Below are positions 52,706 to 61,719 of a stretch of DNA of 64,000 nt, one piece after another. The DNA lies in assembly GCF_900446215.1 (NCBI RefSeq), contig NZ_UAQZ01000014.1, positions 124,001 through 188,000 on the forward strand, in the 5' to 3' direction. The first letter of the stretch is position 1. Each line of letters opens with the position of its first letter. The position numbers and the translations under genes are program-made. A model generated the notes under the pieces. The model did not search any database, had not been told where the DNA came from, and saw nothing but the letters and a program-made list of their open reading frames with translations. This DNA is from Burkholderia cenocepacia. Lineage in GTDB: Bacteria; Pseudomonadota; Gammaproteobacteria; Burkholderiales; Burkholderiaceae.

Positions 52706-52720
52706 TAGTTGCCATAACAA
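52704..52720 (+). promoter_or_regulatory. Second candidate MarR site, before the efflux genes
   Basis: AATAGTTGCCATAACAA overlaps the marR stop codon. It contains TTGCC...CAA like the upstream palindrome, and TAGTTG/CAATTA as an imperfect inverted repeat. TTGACA (52727-52732) follows, but no clear -10 is placed. Confidence 0.5.
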
Positions 52721-52792
52721 TTACTTTTGACAGATTAATGTAAGGAAATCCTTGCAGTGTCCATCATTCATTCCGAGTCAGGGGTTAGCGCG

Positions 52793-54289
52793 ATGAAAAC
52801 CTCCCCGTTGTCCGTGCGCGCCGGGTCGTGCCGCGCCGCCGTCGCCGCCGCGGTCGCCACGCTGGCGCTGGCGGGCTGCGCGAATTACATCGGCATCAAG
52901 AGCGACAAGCAGATCGCCCCCGCGTCGCAATTCGAATCCACCCAGAGCCTGCCGGCCCAGGGCGGCCAGTGGCCGGCGCTCGACTGGGCCAGCCAGTTCG
53001 GCGATCCGCAACTGCCGAAGCTGATCGACGAAGCACTGCAGGGCAACCCGTCGATCGCGCAGGCGCAGGCGCGCATCGCGAAGGCCTCGTCGTACATCGA
53101 ATCGTCGCGCTCTAACCTGATGCCGAAGGCCGAAGCCAGCTATTCGTGGACACGCGAGCTGTATTCAGCGAACGGGCTGTTCCCGCCCCCGTACGGCGGC
53201 CAGTGGTACAGCGAGAACAACGCGCTCGCGAGCGCGTCGTGGGAACTCGATCTGTGGGGCAAGAACCGCGAACGCCTGCACACGGCCGTATCGCAGGAAA
53301 AAGCGGCCGAAGCCGACATGCAACAGGCGCGCATCACACTCGCGTCGTCGGTCGCGCGCACCTACAACTCGCTCGCGCAGCTCTACGCACTACGCGACAT
53401 CGCGCAACGCGAGATCACCAACCGCGAGACGGTCGGCAAGATCACCGACGGCCGCGTATCCGCCGGCCTCGACACCAACGTCGAACGCCAGACGGCGCGC
53501 GGCAACATCGCGACGACCCAGGCTTCGCTGTCGGACCTCGACGGCCAGATCACGACGGTGCGCTACCAGCTTGCCGCGCTGCTCGGCAAGGGTCCGGATC
53601 GCGGGCTGCAGATCGCGGCGCCCGTGATGAATCCGAGCGGCAACGTCACGCTGCCCGGCAACCTGCCGGCCGACCTCGTATCGCGCCGCCCCGACATCGT
53701 CGCCGCGCGCTGGCAGGTCGAAGCCGCGATGCACGACGTGAAGGAAGCGAAGGCCGAGTTCTACCCCGACGTGAACCTCGCGGCCGGCTTCGGCTTCGAT
53801 GCGTTCGGCTGGGGCAAATTCCTGAACTTCGCGAGCCGCCAGGCGCAGTTCGGCCCGGCGATCCACCTGCCGATCTTCGATGCCGGCGCGCTGCGTGCGC
53901 AGCTCAAGGGCCGCTACGCGGACTTCGACCTGTCGGTCGCGAACTACAACCAGACGCTGATCAGCGCGCTGAACGACGTCGCGACGCAGGTCGCGTCGAT
54001 CCGTGCGATCGATCGCCAGATGGGCGACGCGCAGCGCGCGCTCGACGCGTCGACGCGCGCGTACGATCTCGCGGTCATCCGCTACAAGGCCGGCCTGTCG
54101 CCGCAACTGCAGGTGCTGACGGCGGACAGCAACCGCCTCGCAGCGGAACAGACGGTGACCAACCTGAAGATGCGTCGCCGCGACATGCAGCTCGCCCTGA
54201 TCAAGGCGCTCGGCGGCGGGTTCGACGCGACCGGCACGCCGCTCGCCGCGCCCGATGCCGCCACGCCGACCAAACAGGCCGCCAACTGA
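52793..54289 (+). CDS. Outer-membrane efflux lipoprotein, NodT/OprM type
   Basis: A 498-aa TolC-like channel. The lipobox is LALAGC (Cys27 region). Two OEP domains are seen, with the family segments QFGDPQLPKLIDEALQGNPSIAQAQARIAKA, LPADLVSRRPDIVAARWQVEAA and the periodic coiled-coil helices. The ATG at 52793 is used because it opens the signal; an in-frame GTG at 52757 would add residues before it. The protein forms the outer-membrane exit for the EmrAB pair downstream. Confidence 0.92.
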   Translation: MKTSPLSVRAGSCRAAVAAAVATLALAGCANYIGIKSDKQIAPASQFESTQSLPAQGGQWPALDWASQFGDPQLPKLIDEALQGNPSIAQAQARIAKASSYIESSRSNLMPKAEASYSWTRELYSANGLFPPPYGGQWYSENNALASASWELDLWGKNRERLHTAVSQEKAAEADMQQARITLASSVARTYNSLAQLYALRDIAQREITNRETVGKITDGRVSAGLDTNVERQTARGNIATTQASLSDLDGQITTVRYQLAALLGKGPDRGLQIAAPVMNPSGNVTLPGNLPADLVSRRPDIVAARWQVEAAMHDVKEAKAEFYPDVNLAAGFGFDAFGWGKFLNFASRQAQFGPAIHLPIFDAGALRAQLKGRYADFDLSVANYNQTLISALNDVATQVASIRAIDRQMGDAQRALDASTRAYDLAVIRYKAGLSPQLQVLTADSNRLAAEQTVTNLKMRRRDMQLALIKALGGGFDATGTPLAAPDAATPTKQAAN

Positions 54290-54341
54290 GCCGGCGCCAC
54301 TACTACGCAGACACTCGAAATAACGGACGGAGAAAATCGCC

Positions 54342-55556
54342 ATGAGCGACCAACAAAACGCCGCCAGCGCGCAGCCGCAGAACAACGGCAAGCGCAAACG
54401 AATGATGACGCTGCTCGTCGCGGTCATCGTGATCGCGGCCATCGCATACGGCCTGTACTACTTCCTCGTCGCCCGCTTCCATGAAGACACCGACGATGCC
54501 TACGTGAACGGCAACGTCGTGCAGATCACGCCGCAGGTCACCGGCACCGTGATCGCCGTGAAGGCGGACGACACGCAGACGGTCAAGGCCGGCGACCCGC
54601 TGGTCGTGCTCGACCCGGCCGATTCGCAGGTCGCGCTGCAGCAGGCGGAAGCCAACCTCGCGCAGACGGTACGCCAGGTGCGCGGCCTGTTCGTCAACGA
54701 CGACCAGTACCGCGCGCAAGTCGCGCTACGCCAGTCCGACCTGTCGAAGGCCCAGGACGACCTGCGTCGCCGCCTGGCCGTCGCGCAAACGGGCGCCGTG
54801 TCGCAGGAAGAAATCTCGCACGCCCGCGACGCGGTGAAGGCCGCGCAGGCATCGGTCGACGCCGCGCAGCAGCAGCTCGCATCGAATCGCGCATTGACCG
54901 CGAACACGACGATCGCATCGCATCCGAACGTGATGGCCGCCGCCGCGAAGGTGCGCGACGCATACCTCGCGAACGCACGTAACGTGCTGCCGGCGCCGGT
55001 CACCGGCTACGTCGCGAAGCGCTCGGTGCAGGTCGGCCAGCGCGTGTCGCCCGGCAACCCGCTGATGTCGGTGGTGCCGCTGAATGCCGTGTGGGTCGAC
55101 GCGAACTTCAAGGAAGTCCAGTTGAAGCACATGCGCATCGGCCAGCCGGTCGAAATGACGGCCGACATCTACGGTTCGTCGGTCACGTACCACGGCAAGG
55201 TCGTCGGTTTCTCGGCCGGCACGGGCTCGGCGTTCTCGCTGCTGCCGGCGCAAAACGCGACCGGCAACTGGATCAAGGTCGTGCAGCGCCTGCCGGTGCG
55301 GATCGAACTCGATCCGAAGGATCTCGACAAGCATCCGCTGCGCATCGGCCTGTCGATGCAGGTCGACGTGGACATCAAGGACGAACGCGGCGACCAGCTC
55401 GTCAACGCGCCGAACACCGTCTACGAGACCAACGTGTTCGCGAAATACGGCGACGAAGCCGACGCCGAAATCGCGCGCATCATCGCCGAGAACGCAGGCG
55501 GCAACGCGTCGGCGCCGGTCGCGGCGAAGCAGAACAGCGCCGCGAAAATGATGTAA
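54342..55556 (+). CDS. emrA: EmrA-like membrane-fusion protein
   Basis: A 404-aa HlyD-family adaptor with one N-terminal TM (about 23-45), a biotinyl-lipoyl-like domain (DTDDAYVNGNVVQITPQVTGTVIAVKADDTQTVKAGDPL), an alpha-helical hairpin (about 105-185) and a beta-barrel domain. It bridges the MFS pump and the outer-membrane channel. It lies 52 bp after the channel gene and 28 bp before emrB. Confidence 0.92.
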   Translation: MSDQQNAASAQPQNNGKRKRMMTLLVAVIVIAAIAYGLYYFLVARFHEDTDDAYVNGNVVQITPQVTGTVIAVKADDTQTVKAGDPLVVLDPADSQVALQQAEANLAQTVRQVRGLFVNDDQYRAQVALRQSDLSKAQDDLRRRLAVAQTGAVSQEEISHARDAVKAAQASVDAAQQQLASNRALTANTTIASHPNVMAAAAKVRDAYLANARNVLPAPVTGYVAKRSVQVGQRVSPGNPLMSVVPLNAVWVDANFKEVQLKHMRIGQPVEMTADIYGSSVTYHGKVVGFSAGTGSAFSLLPAQNATGNWIKVVQRLPVRIELDPKDLDKHPLRIGLSMQVDVDIKDERGDQLVNAPNTVYETNVFAKYGDEADAEIARIIAENAGGNASAPVAAKQNSAAKMM

Positions 55557-55584
55557 CCGTTCCGACTCCGGAAAGACAACCGAC

Positions 55585-57144
55585 ATGGCACAGGCTCCTG
55601 TCTCCCACCCGCCCTTGCAGGGCGGGCAACTCGTGCTCGGCACGATCGCGGTGTCGCTCGCGGTGTTCATGAACGTGCTCGACACGTCCATCGCGAACGT
55701 CGCGATCCCGACCATCTCGGGCGACCTCGGCGTGTCGTCCGACCAGGGCACGTGGGTCATCACGTCGTTCGCGGTCGCGAACGCAATCTCGGTGCCGCTG
55801 ACCGGCTGGCTGACCGACCGTTTCGGGCAGGTTCGCCTGTTCCTCGCGTCGATCATCCTGTTCGTGATCTCGTCGTGGATGTGCGGGCTGTCACCGAACC
55901 TGCCGTTCCTGCTCGGCTCGCGCGTGCTCCAGGGCGCGGTCGCCGGCCCGATGATTCCGCTGTCGCAAGCGCTCCTGCTGTCGAGTTATCCGCGCGCGAA
56001 GGCGCCGATGGCGCTCGCGCTATGGGCGATGACGACGCTGATCGCGCCCGTCGCGGGTCCGATTCTCGGTGGCTGGATCTCCGACAACTATTCGTGGCCG
56101 TGGATCTTCTACGTCAACATCCCGGTCGGCATCGCCGCCGCCGCCGCGACGTGGGCGATCTACCGTAATCGGGAGTCGGCCGTGCGCCGTGCGCCGATCG
56201 ACGGCGTGGGCCTCGCGCTGCTGGTCGTCTGGGTCGGCTCGCTGCAGATCATGCTCGACAAGGGCAAGGATCTCGACTGGTTCGCGTCGACGACCATCGT
56301 CGTGCTCGCGCTGACCGCTGTCATCGCGTTCGCGTTCTTCGTGATCTGGGAGCTGACCGCCGAGCACCCGGTCGTCGACCTGTCGCTGTTCCGCATCCGG
56401 AACTTCACCGGCGGCACGGTCGCGCTGTCGATCGGGTACGGCCTGTACTTCGGTAATCTCGTGCTGTTACCGCTGTGGCTGCAGACGCAAATCGGCTACA
56501 CCGCGACCGACGCCGGCCTCGTGATGGCGCCGGTCGGGTTGTTCGCCATCCTGTTGTCGCCCCTCACCGGGAAGTATCTGCCACGCACCGATCCGCGCTT
56601 CATCTCGACGGCGTCGTTCCTGACGTTTGCGCTGTGCTTCTGGATGCGTTCGCGATATACGACGGGCGTCGACGAATGGTCGCTGACGCTGCCGACGCTC
56701 GTGCAGGGCATCGCGATGGCCGGCTTCTTCATCCCGCTCGTGTCGATCACGTTATCCGGCCTGCCCGGCCACCGCATTCCCGCGGCGTCCGGCCTGTCGA
56801 ACTTCGTGCGGATCATGTGCGGCGGCATCGGCACGTCGATCTTCCAGACCGCATGGGACCACCGCAACAACTTCCATCACGCGCAACTGGTCGAGCAGGC
56901 GAACCCGTACAACCCGACGTTCAACCAGGCCGTCACGCAGATGGGCAATCTCGGGCTGTCGCAGAACCAGGCACACGGACTGATCAACAACATGGCCACG
57001 CAACAGGCCGCGCAGCTCGGCGTGAACGACCTGTTCTACATCTCGGCGGTCATCTTCGTGCTGCTGATCGCACTGATCTGGATCACCAAGCCCGAACGCG
57101 CGGGCGGTGGCGATGCCGGTGCGGCGGCATCGGCGGCGCACTGA
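55585..57144 (+). CDS. emrB: EmrB-like DHA2 drug:H+ antiporter (14 TM)
   Basis: A 519-aa major facilitator of the DHA2 group. It has motif D1 region LDTSIANVAIPTISGDLG, motif A LTDRFGQVRLF, and the motif C area with APVAGPILGGWI. With EmrA and the channel it forms a tripartite pump for hydrophobic toxic compounds; the substrates are not predictable. The C-terminal tail is Gly/Ala-rich. Confidence 0.93.
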   Translation: MAQAPVSHPPLQGGQLVLGTIAVSLAVFMNVLDTSIANVAIPTISGDLGVSSDQGTWVITSFAVANAISVPLTGWLTDRFGQVRLFLASIILFVISSWMCGLSPNLPFLLGSRVLQGAVAGPMIPLSQALLLSSYPRAKAPMALALWAMTTLIAPVAGPILGGWISDNYSWPWIFYVNIPVGIAAAAATWAIYRNRESAVRRAPIDGVGLALLVVWVGSLQIMLDKGKDLDWFASTTIVVLALTAVIAFAFFVIWELTAEHPVVDLSLFRIRNFTGGTVALSIGYGLYFGNLVLLPLWLQTQIGYTATDAGLVMAPVGLFAILLSPLTGKYLPRTDPRFISTASFLTFALCFWMRSRYTTGVDEWSLTLPTLVQGIAMAGFFIPLVSITLSGLPGHRIPAASGLSNFVRIMCGGIGTSIFQTAWDHRNNFHHAQLVEQANPYNPTFNQAVTQMGNLGLSQNQAHGLINNMATQQAAQLGVNDLFYISAVIFVLLIALIWITKPERAGGGDAGAAASAAH

Positions 57145-57186
57145 GCGCTACCCGGCACGCCGCATCCCTGCGCGGTCACGCCAAGC

Positions 57187-57218
57187 AAAAAGCCCGGTCG
57201 AAATCGACCGGGCTTTTT
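57187..57218. terminator. Bidirectional terminator between emrB and truB
   Basis: AAAAAGCCCGGTCG and CGACCGGGCTTTTT form a perfect stem around AAAT, with A/T runs suitable for both convergent genes. Confidence 0.93.
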
Positions 57219-57252
57219 CATGCCGCTGCATGCACTTGCGTGCACGACTACA

Positions 57253-58185
57253 TCATTGCGCCGTCACGACCAGCCGTTCCGGGGCGAGCACGCCATTCGC
57301 CTTGCGCGCCACGCCGAGCAACCGCGTCGCGTCATACACACGCACGCGCTCGCCATCGGCCGCGTCGATCGGCTCCAGCGCCGACAGCGGCAGGCGCTGA
57401 CCATGCAGGAACCGCTTCGCGGACGCGTCGTCGAGCCGAATGGCCGGGAACGTCGACAGCAACGCATCGACCGGCTGCAGCCATGCATCGCGCGCCGCTT
57501 CGGCAGCGTCCGACAGCGCATCGAGCGTCACCGCATGCTCGAGCGTCAGCGCGCCGACGCCCGTGCGACGCAGCATCGTCAGATGCGCGCCGCAACCCAG
57601 CGCCTCGCCGATATCCTCCGCCAGCGTGCGCACATACGTGCCCTTGCTGCAGGTCACGCGAAACGTCACGTCGGGCAGTTCGCAGGCGAGCAGTTCGAGC
57701 GCATGAATCGTCACGTTGCGGCCCTCCCGCTCGACGGTCTGGCCCGCACGCGCATATTCATACAGCGGCTTGCCGTCGCGCTTGAGCGCCGAATACATCG
57801 GCGGCACCTGCACGATGTCGCCGGTGAAGCGCACGAGCGCGGCTTCCACCGCCGCACGATCGCATTCGACCGGCCGCGTGTCGATCACGTCGCCTTCCGC
57901 GTCACCGGTAGCCGTGCGCTGGCCGAGGCGCATCGTCGCTTCATAGGTCTTGTCGGCGTCGAGCAAGTCCTGCGAGAACTTCGTCGCCTCGCCGAAGCAC
58001 AGCGGCAGCAGGCCCGAAGCCAGCGGATCGAGCGTGCCGGTGTGACCGGCTTTCTTCGCGAGAAGCAGGCGCTTTGCGCGAATCAACGCATCGTTGCTCG
58101 ACAGGCCGACCGGCTTGTCGAGCAGGAGAACGCCGTCCAGCACGCGCCGGGGCACGCGCGGACGTTGGGGTGCTGCATTCGTCAT
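57253..58185 (-). CDS. truB: tRNA pseudouridine(55) synthase TruB
   Basis: The 310-aa enzyme makes pseudouridine 55 in the T loop of tRNAs. The family segments LLDKPVGLSSN (21-31) and the catalytic Asp in GHTGTLDPLASGLLP are present, plus CSKGTYVRTLAEDIG and a C-terminal PUA-like part. It is last in the rimP operon, 13 bp after rbfA. Confidence 0.96.
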   Translation of the reverse strand: MTNAAPQRPRVPRRVLDGVLLLDKPVGLSSNDALIRAKRLLLAKKAGHTGTLDPLASGLLPLCFGEATKFSQDLLDADKTYEATMRLGQRTATGDAEGDVIDTRPVECDRAAVEAALVRFTGDIVQVPPMYSALKRDGKPLYEYARAGQTVEREGRNVTIHALELLACELPDVTFRVTCSKGTYVRTLAEDIGEALGCGAHLTMLRRTGVGALTLEHAVTLDALSDAAEAARDAWLQPVDALLSTFPAIRLDDASAKRFLHGQRLPLSALEPIDAADGERVRVYDATRLLGVARKANGVLAPERLVVTAQ

Positions 58186-58198
58186 AGGCCGGTCGAGC

Positions 58199-58597
58199 TC
58201 AATCGTCCTTGGCAGGCGCGCCGGCCTCGTCGTCGTCCTTCGCGCGCGTCGAATTTGCTTCCTTGATCAGGCGCGACATTTCGACGGCCTTCTCGATCGT
58301 CTGGTCGTAGTGGAAATGCAGCGTCGGCACCGTATGAATGTGCAGGCGCTTGAACAGCAGGTTGTGCAGGTGGCCCGACGCATGGTTCAGCGCCTCCTGC
58401 GTCTTGTCCGGATCGCCGGTGAGCGCCGTGAAGTAGACCTTCGCGTGCGCATAGTCCGGCGTGAGTTCCACGCTCTGGATGGTTACGATGCCGATGCGCG
58501 GATCCTTGACCTCGCGCATGATGAGTTCGGACAGATCGCGCTGAATCTGGTCGGCGATCTGAACGTTGCGATTGGGGGAAGTACGTTTCCTGGACAT
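58199..58597 (-). CDS. rbfA: Ribosome-binding factor A
   Basis: A 132-aa KH-fold protein that matures the 30S subunit and binds the 5' region of 16S rRNA. Typical parts are RVADQI-like RNVQIADQIQRDLSELI, DPRIGIVTIQSVELTPDYAHAKVY and the HTVPTLHFHYD strand. It is 115 bp after infB and 13 bp before truB. Confidence 0.95.
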   Translation of the reverse strand: MSRKRTSPNRNVQIADQIQRDLSELIMREVKDPRIGIVTIQSVELTPDYAHAKVYFTALTGDPDKTQEALNHASGHLHNLLFKRLHIHTVPTLHFHYDQTIEKAVEMSRLIKEANSTRAKDDDEAGAPAKDD

Positions 58598-58712
58598 GAT
58601 CGATCCGTGATCCGTTTATCAGGATGAAGCGGCGGCCATGTTCGGCACGCCACCATGAAAATGGGCGGGACAGGCCCAAGCCTGCCCCGCCCATGAGCCG
58701 ATTACGCGACGA

Positions 58713-61628
58713 TTACAGCGTCCGCGCGACTTCGGTCACTTCGAAGACTTCGAACTGGTCGCCTTCGATGATGTCGTTGAAGTTCTTCACCGACATACCG
58801 CACTCGAAGCCTTGCTTCACTTCCTTCACGTCGTCCTTGAAACGCTTCAGCGATTCGAGTTCGCCCGTGAAGATCACGACGTTGTTGCGCAGCACGCGCA
58901 CCGACGACGAGCGCTTGACGATACCGTCCGTGACCATACAGCCTGCGACCGTGCCGACCTTCGGTACCTTGAAGACCTGGCGCACCTCGACCATGCCGGT
59001 GATGACTTCGCGCTTCTCCGGCGCCAGCATGCCCGACATCGCCGCCTTCACCTCATCCACTGCGTCGTAGATGATGTTGTAGTAGCGGATATCGATGCCG
59101 TTCGCTTCGGCCAGCTTGCGTGCCTGAGCATCCGCACGCGTGTTGAAGCCGATGATGACCGCCTTCGATGCCGTCGCGAGGTTGACGTCGTTTTCGCTGA
59201 TACCACCGACCGCGCTGTGCACGATCTGCACGCGCACTTCGTCGGTCGACAGCTTGAGCAGCGACTGCACGAGCGCTTCCTGCGAACCCTGCACGTCTGC
59301 CTTGATGATGAGCGGCAGGTTCTGCACTTCGCCTTCGCCCATCTGCTCGAGCATGCTTTCCAGCTTCGCGGCCTGCTGCTTCGCGAGCTTCACGTCGCGG
59401 AACTTGCCTTGACGGAACAGCGCGATTTCGCGCGCCTTGCGCTCGTCCGGCAGCACGATCACTTCCTCGCCCGCACCCGGCACTTCCGACAGACCCTGGA
59501 TTTCGACCGGGATCGACGGACCGGCTTCCTTCGTCGGCTTGCCGTTCTCGTCGAGCATCGCACGGACGCGGCCGTAAGCCGTACCGGCCAGCACGATGTC
59601 GCCGCGGTTCAGCGTACCGGACTGCACCAGGATCGTCGCGACCGGGCCTTTACCCTTGTCGAGCTTCGCTTCGATCACGATGCCCTTGGCCGGCGCTTCG
59701 ACCGGTGCCTTCAGCTCCAGCACTTCGGCCTGCAGCAGCACGTTCTCGAGCAGATCGTCGATCCCTGCGCCCGTCTTCGCCGACACCGGCACGAACGGCG
59801 AATCGCCACCGTATTCTTCCGGCACGACGCCTTCCGCGACCAGCTCCTGCTTGACGCGATCCGGGTTCGCTTCCGGCTTGTCGATCTTGTTGATCGCGAC
59901 GACGATCGGCACGCCACCCGCCTTCGCGTGGGCGATCGCTTCCTTCGTCTGCGGCATCACGCCGTCGTCGGCCGCCACCACCAGCACCACGATGTCGGTC
60001 GCCTTCGCGCCGCGTGCACGCATTGCCGTGAACGCTTCGTGACCCGGCGTATCGAGGAACGTGATGACGCCACGCGGCGTGTCGACGTGATAAGCGCCGA
60101 TGTGCTGCGTGATGCCGCCCGCTTCGCCCGCGGCAACCTTCGCGCGGCGGATGTGGTCGAGCAGCGAGGTCTTGCCGTGGTCGACGTGACCCATCACCGT
60201 GACGACCGGCGGACGCGGCAGTTGCTCCGCATCGGTACCGGTTTCGCCTTCGACGAGCAGCGCTTCCGGATCGTCCAGCTTCGCGGCGACCGCGCGGTGG
60301 CCCAGTTCCTCGACGATGATCATCGCCGTTTCCTGGTCCAGCACCTGGTTGATCGTGACCATCTGGCCCATCTTCATCATCACCTTGATGACTTCGGAGG
60401 CCTTGATCGACATCTTGTGCGCGAGATCGGCAACCGACACGGTTTCCGGCACGTGCACTTCACGGACGATCGGTTCGGTCGGCGCCTGGAACGACGATGC
60501 GCTGTCCTGGTGACGGCCGCGACCCTTCGGGCCGCCGCGCCAGCCGCGGTCGACGCCGCCGCTCGAGTCGCCGCGCGTCTTGATGCCGCGACGCTTCGAC
60601 GCGTCGTCCTGCCAGCCGCCCTTGCCTGCGCCCGGCTTCTTGTTGCGGTCGCCCGCGCCTGCCGGCGCTTGCGTCGTGGCCGGTGCCGCGGCGCCGGCCG
60701 GCTTCTTCACGGCCGGACGCGCCTGCGCACCTTCCGGCTTCGCCGGCTTGTGCAGCGTGCCCTTCGCTTCGGCCGGCTTCGCCGGTTCCGCCGGCTTCGG
60801 CGGCTCGGCTGCCTTGACCACGGCCTTGCGCGGCGTGTTCATCATTTCGCGGATCGCACGCGCTTCGGCTTCCGCCGCCGCGCGACGCTTGCTGATCTCT
60901 TCCTGCTCGGCGCGCGCCTTGTCGGCCGCCTCGCGGGCAGCGTCCTCGGCCTTCTTCGCCGCTTCGCGCTGCGCCGCACGTTCGGCGGCTGCGCGTGCCT
61001 CGTCCTGCGCGGACTGCGTCGGCGCGGTTTCCTGCTCGGCGGCGGCCTGCTGGGCTGCCGCCTGCTGCGCTGCGGCGGCTTCCGCCGCGGCACGCTTCGC
61101 AGCGGCTTCTTCCTCGGCGCGACGACGCTCGGCCTCGGCCGCTTCCTCGCGGGCGCGACGCTCGGCTTCCTCGCGTTCGAGGCGTTCCTGACGCTCGCGC
61201 AGCTCCTGCGCCTGCTTCTCGAGCAGCTCGGCCTCGCGGCGCGCTTCTTCCTCGCGACGCTTCAGTTCCGCATCGTCGTCCGCTTCGGCGACCTGCGCCT
61301 GACCCTGTTCCGCACCTTCGCTCACGTCGTCGCGCTTGACGAACGTACGCTTCTTGCGAACCTCGACCTGAATGGTGCGAGCCTTGCCCGTCGCGTCAGA
61401 TTGCTTGATCTCCGACGTATGCTTGCGGGTCAGCGTGATCTTGCGCTTGTCGCCGTCGGTTGCGCCGTGTGACTTGCGCAAATGATCGAGCAGACGCGCC
61501 TTGTCCGCTTCGGACAGCGCATCGTCTTCACTCGCTTTCTGGACGCCCGCTGCCTGCAGCTGTTCGAGCAGCACACCAGCAGGCATTTTCAGTTCCGCGG
61601 CAAATTGGGCTACGTTGTTACTCGCCAT
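58713..61628 (-). CDS. infB: Translation initiation factor IF-2
   Basis: A 971-aa GTPase that recruits fMet-tRNA to the 30S subunit. It has IF2-N domains (1-55 and about 390-440), a very long charged Ala/Glu/Arg linker (about 120-380, helical), and a GTPase with G1 GHVDHGKTSLLD, G3 DTPGHEAF and G4 NKID. EF-Tu-like domain II and the IF2/C1-C2 domains follow. It is 91 bp after nusA. Confidence 0.97.
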   Translation of the reverse strand: MASNNVAQFAAELKMPAGVLLEQLQAAGVQKASEDDALSEADKARLLDHLRKSHGATDGDKRKITLTRKHTSEIKQSDATGKARTIQVEVRKKRTFVKRDDVSEGAEQGQAQVAEADDDAELKRREEEARREAELLEKQAQELRERQERLEREEAERRAREEAAEAERRRAEEEAAAKRAAAEAAAAQQAAAQQAAAEQETAPTQSAQDEARAAAERAAQREAAKKAEDAAREAADKARAEQEEISKRRAAAEAEARAIREMMNTPRKAVVKAAEPPKPAEPAKPAEAKGTLHKPAKPEGAQARPAVKKPAGAAAPATTQAPAGAGDRNKKPGAGKGGWQDDASKRRGIKTRGDSSGGVDRGWRGGPKGRGRHQDSASSFQAPTEPIVREVHVPETVSVADLAHKMSIKASEVIKVMMKMGQMVTINQVLDQETAMIIVEELGHRAVAAKLDDPEALLVEGETGTDAEQLPRPPVVTVMGHVDHGKTSLLDHIRRAKVAAGEAGGITQHIGAYHVDTPRGVITFLDTPGHEAFTAMRARGAKATDIVVLVVAADDGVMPQTKEAIAHAKAGGVPIVVAINKIDKPEANPDRVKQELVAEGVVPEEYGGDSPFVPVSAKTGAGIDDLLENVLLQAEVLELKAPVEAPAKGIVIEAKLDKGKGPVATILVQSGTLNRGDIVLAGTAYGRVRAMLDENGKPTKEAGPSIPVEIQGLSEVPGAGEEVIVLPDERKAREIALFRQGKFRDVKLAKQQAAKLESMLEQMGEGEVQNLPLIIKADVQGSQEALVQSLLKLSTDEVRVQIVHSAVGGISENDVNLATASKAVIIGFNTRADAQARKLAEANGIDIRYYNIIYDAVDEVKAAMSGMLAPEKREVITGMVEVRQVFKVPKVGTVAGCMVTDGIVKRSSSVRVLRNNVVIFTGELESLKRFKDDVKEVKQGFECGMSVKNFNDIIEGDQFEVFEVTEVARTL

Positions 61629-61719
61629 TCATTCCTCTTAGTGCAAGGACCGATTCCTTGCGGTTAGCATCGGGTCAGGCCATACGGCCGCCATCAAATC
61701 AGTGCGCCATGGTCATTTC

